Origin: Edolisoma coerulescens
Taxonomy: Eukaryota > Chordata > Aves > Passeriformes > Campephagidae
Length of the DNA: 64,000 nucleotides
Assembly: GCA_013397115.1 (NCBI GenBank)
Contig: VWZW01006279.1
Location: 951,752 to 1,015,751 of the forward strand
Direction: 5' to 3'
Part shown: one piece after another, positions 62,701 to 64,000 of the stretch
How positions within the stretch are numbered: the first letter of the stretch is position 1
Layout: each line of letters begins with the position of its first letter
Translations under genes and position numbers: made by a program
The notes under the pieces: model-generated
Seen by the model: only the letters and a program-made list of their open reading frames with translations
What the model was told of the DNA's origin: nothing
The model's database searches: none

Positions 62701-64000
62701 TAGTATGATTTCTGACAAATGGGAAGGTTACAAAATCATGTCCCTCATGACCTTTACTGGATATGGAGTTGTTGATTGTATTTGTGTGTTAGAAGAATTT
62801 TGACCATGCTCTAACCTCAGAACTATGGCTCAAATGGTGCCTTCAAAACTCCTGTGGTGTTTTGGAGAACTTGCAAAATTGGTCTGTGTCTCAGTTCCCC
62901 ACTTGTAAAACCCCATCACATTTCTTCAACTTACATGAGTACAGGAAGCTTGGATGTGGCTGTGCTCTATAATTCAAATATGCTCTGTAAGCATTTGAGT
63001 GGTGGTTTCCCTGCTGCAGAGCTCTGACACAAGTGTCTAAACATCCACCTTGCTTGCCCTCCAAGAGTGACCAGCAGCAGTTCTCCAGGGAGCAGTATGA
63101 GAACAGGGTAGGCATGCAGCCATACTTTCCCAGAATATTCCCTCAGTCTTCTGTTTTTTCCTGCTCTCAGGTAGTCCTGAGCTACAAGTGATATCTTTCT
63201 GTTTAATCAGCATTGCCAAAGCTTTCTTCCAGAGGCGACCTGAAGTCGTGTGCTCCTGCTGATCCTCTTGTTTTTGGGAAAAGTGCAATGAAGTGAGTCA
63301 TTCCACATGGCAAAAACATGGAAGGTTTTTAGAAGGCATTTGTGTGTGGAGATTATTGGCAAGTTGGTTGTGGTTAATTATAATTAAAGTTATTTAACTT
63401 CCATTCATGTCCTTGCTTATACATAGTTTTTATTGTGATAGTTCTTGACATTATTCAAACATACAGTCAGATTTACAGCCTGTTTATGTCACAGGCAGCC
63501 CCAGCCCATTGAATGACACCTTTCATGTCATGCTCCTGCCTGAGTAGCAGAGCATGTGGGACATCAGCCTTTGCTGGACTGCTCACCCTCTGTAGGCAGG
63601 GAAGAAATGCTGAAGGAGATTTTTTTGTTTTCAACAGTTCACTCTTACCTAACAGTTTGACACTGTAGAAAGAAATTTGTGCCAAGTGTGGAGCTGAAAT
63701 GAACCAGTTTTCTACTTCTCTTCAAATTCCAGGGTACAGATGAAGTATCTGAATTCCAGGTTTCCAGTCTTGCCCTTTTGGCAGGCCATGGCCAGCTCAT
63801 GGAGAAAGTTGCAACTAGAAGCTCGAAGATTCTGGAGTCTTTAGGGCACAGTCATTTTCAGACTGTTGTTTGCCAGGGTCTGCCTTTGCTCTCCAAAAGG
63901 AAAGGTGATAGGAGCTCTGTAAACTTACCGTCAGCAGATTTTGATTGTGGGTGGTTCAGGAACCACCTCATTCTGGGACGGCTTAGCACTGGATAGAGAA
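59800..64000. other. AT-rich right end, no gene seen
   Basis: No mobile element recognised. An acceptor-like CTTGCAG at 62625 is followed by about 60 open codons but no good donor. A/T runs occur at 59809, 60208 and 60567. Probably intron or intergenic. Confidence 0.45.

Overview
This 64 kb window is nuclear DNA from a bird. The evidence is three recognisable 5'-truncated CR1 LINE copies plus one older CR1 reverse-transcriptase fragment, a solo LTR of an ERVL-like family common in avian genomes, low overall repeat density, a few short simple repeats and an AT-rich, CpG-poor background broken by one strong CpG island. I found no prokaryotic gene structure, CRISPR array, tRNA or rRNA. One 5-base run of N at about 50.24 kb marks an assembly gap.

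There is no long intact gene. Almost every long open frame is a mobile-element remnant (about 16, 24.5-25.1 and 37.2-37.5 kb), a low-complexity frame or a GC-driven frame in the CpG island. The window therefore looks like intronic and intergenic sequence of one or more large genes, and any real exons are short. By eye I looked for open segments bounded by a good polypyrimidine-AG acceptor and a GT donor. On the + strand the best are 17423-17480, 29757-29842 and 53265-53313; on the - strand 4424-4684 and, more weakly, 59054-59282. None matches a protein I can name, so no gene symbols are given.

Layout: 1-160 is the GC-rich edge of something to the left. 0.2-10.3 kb is AT-rich with a (TG)n, a long (TTTTC)n and a candidate - strand exon at 4.4-4.7 kb. 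10.38-10.96 kb is a CpG island with a CRE-like site and a consensus-matching RFX X-box, a plausible and perhaps bidirectional promoter. 11-35 kb is AT-rich sequence with CR1 copies at 15.9-16.7 kb (+) and 24.3-25.1 kb (-), plus candidate + strand exons. 35.1-35.7 kb is the solo LTR (-). 37.15-37.74 kb is an old CR1 fragment (+). 38-64 kb is AT-rich with several candidate conserved non-coding patches, the gap, a + strand candidate exon at 53.3 kb, a compact cluster of opposing exon-like segments at 58.9-59.3 kb and a short CR1 tail (-) at 59.57-59.79 kb.

Working model (inference): the 10.7 kb CpG island drives a large + strand gene whose small exons lie at 17.4, 29.8 and 53.3 kb, and perhaps a divergent - strand gene containing the 4.4-4.7 kb exon. 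The X-box would make a ciliary or RFX-regulated gene a reasonable guess, but the sequence does not prove it.
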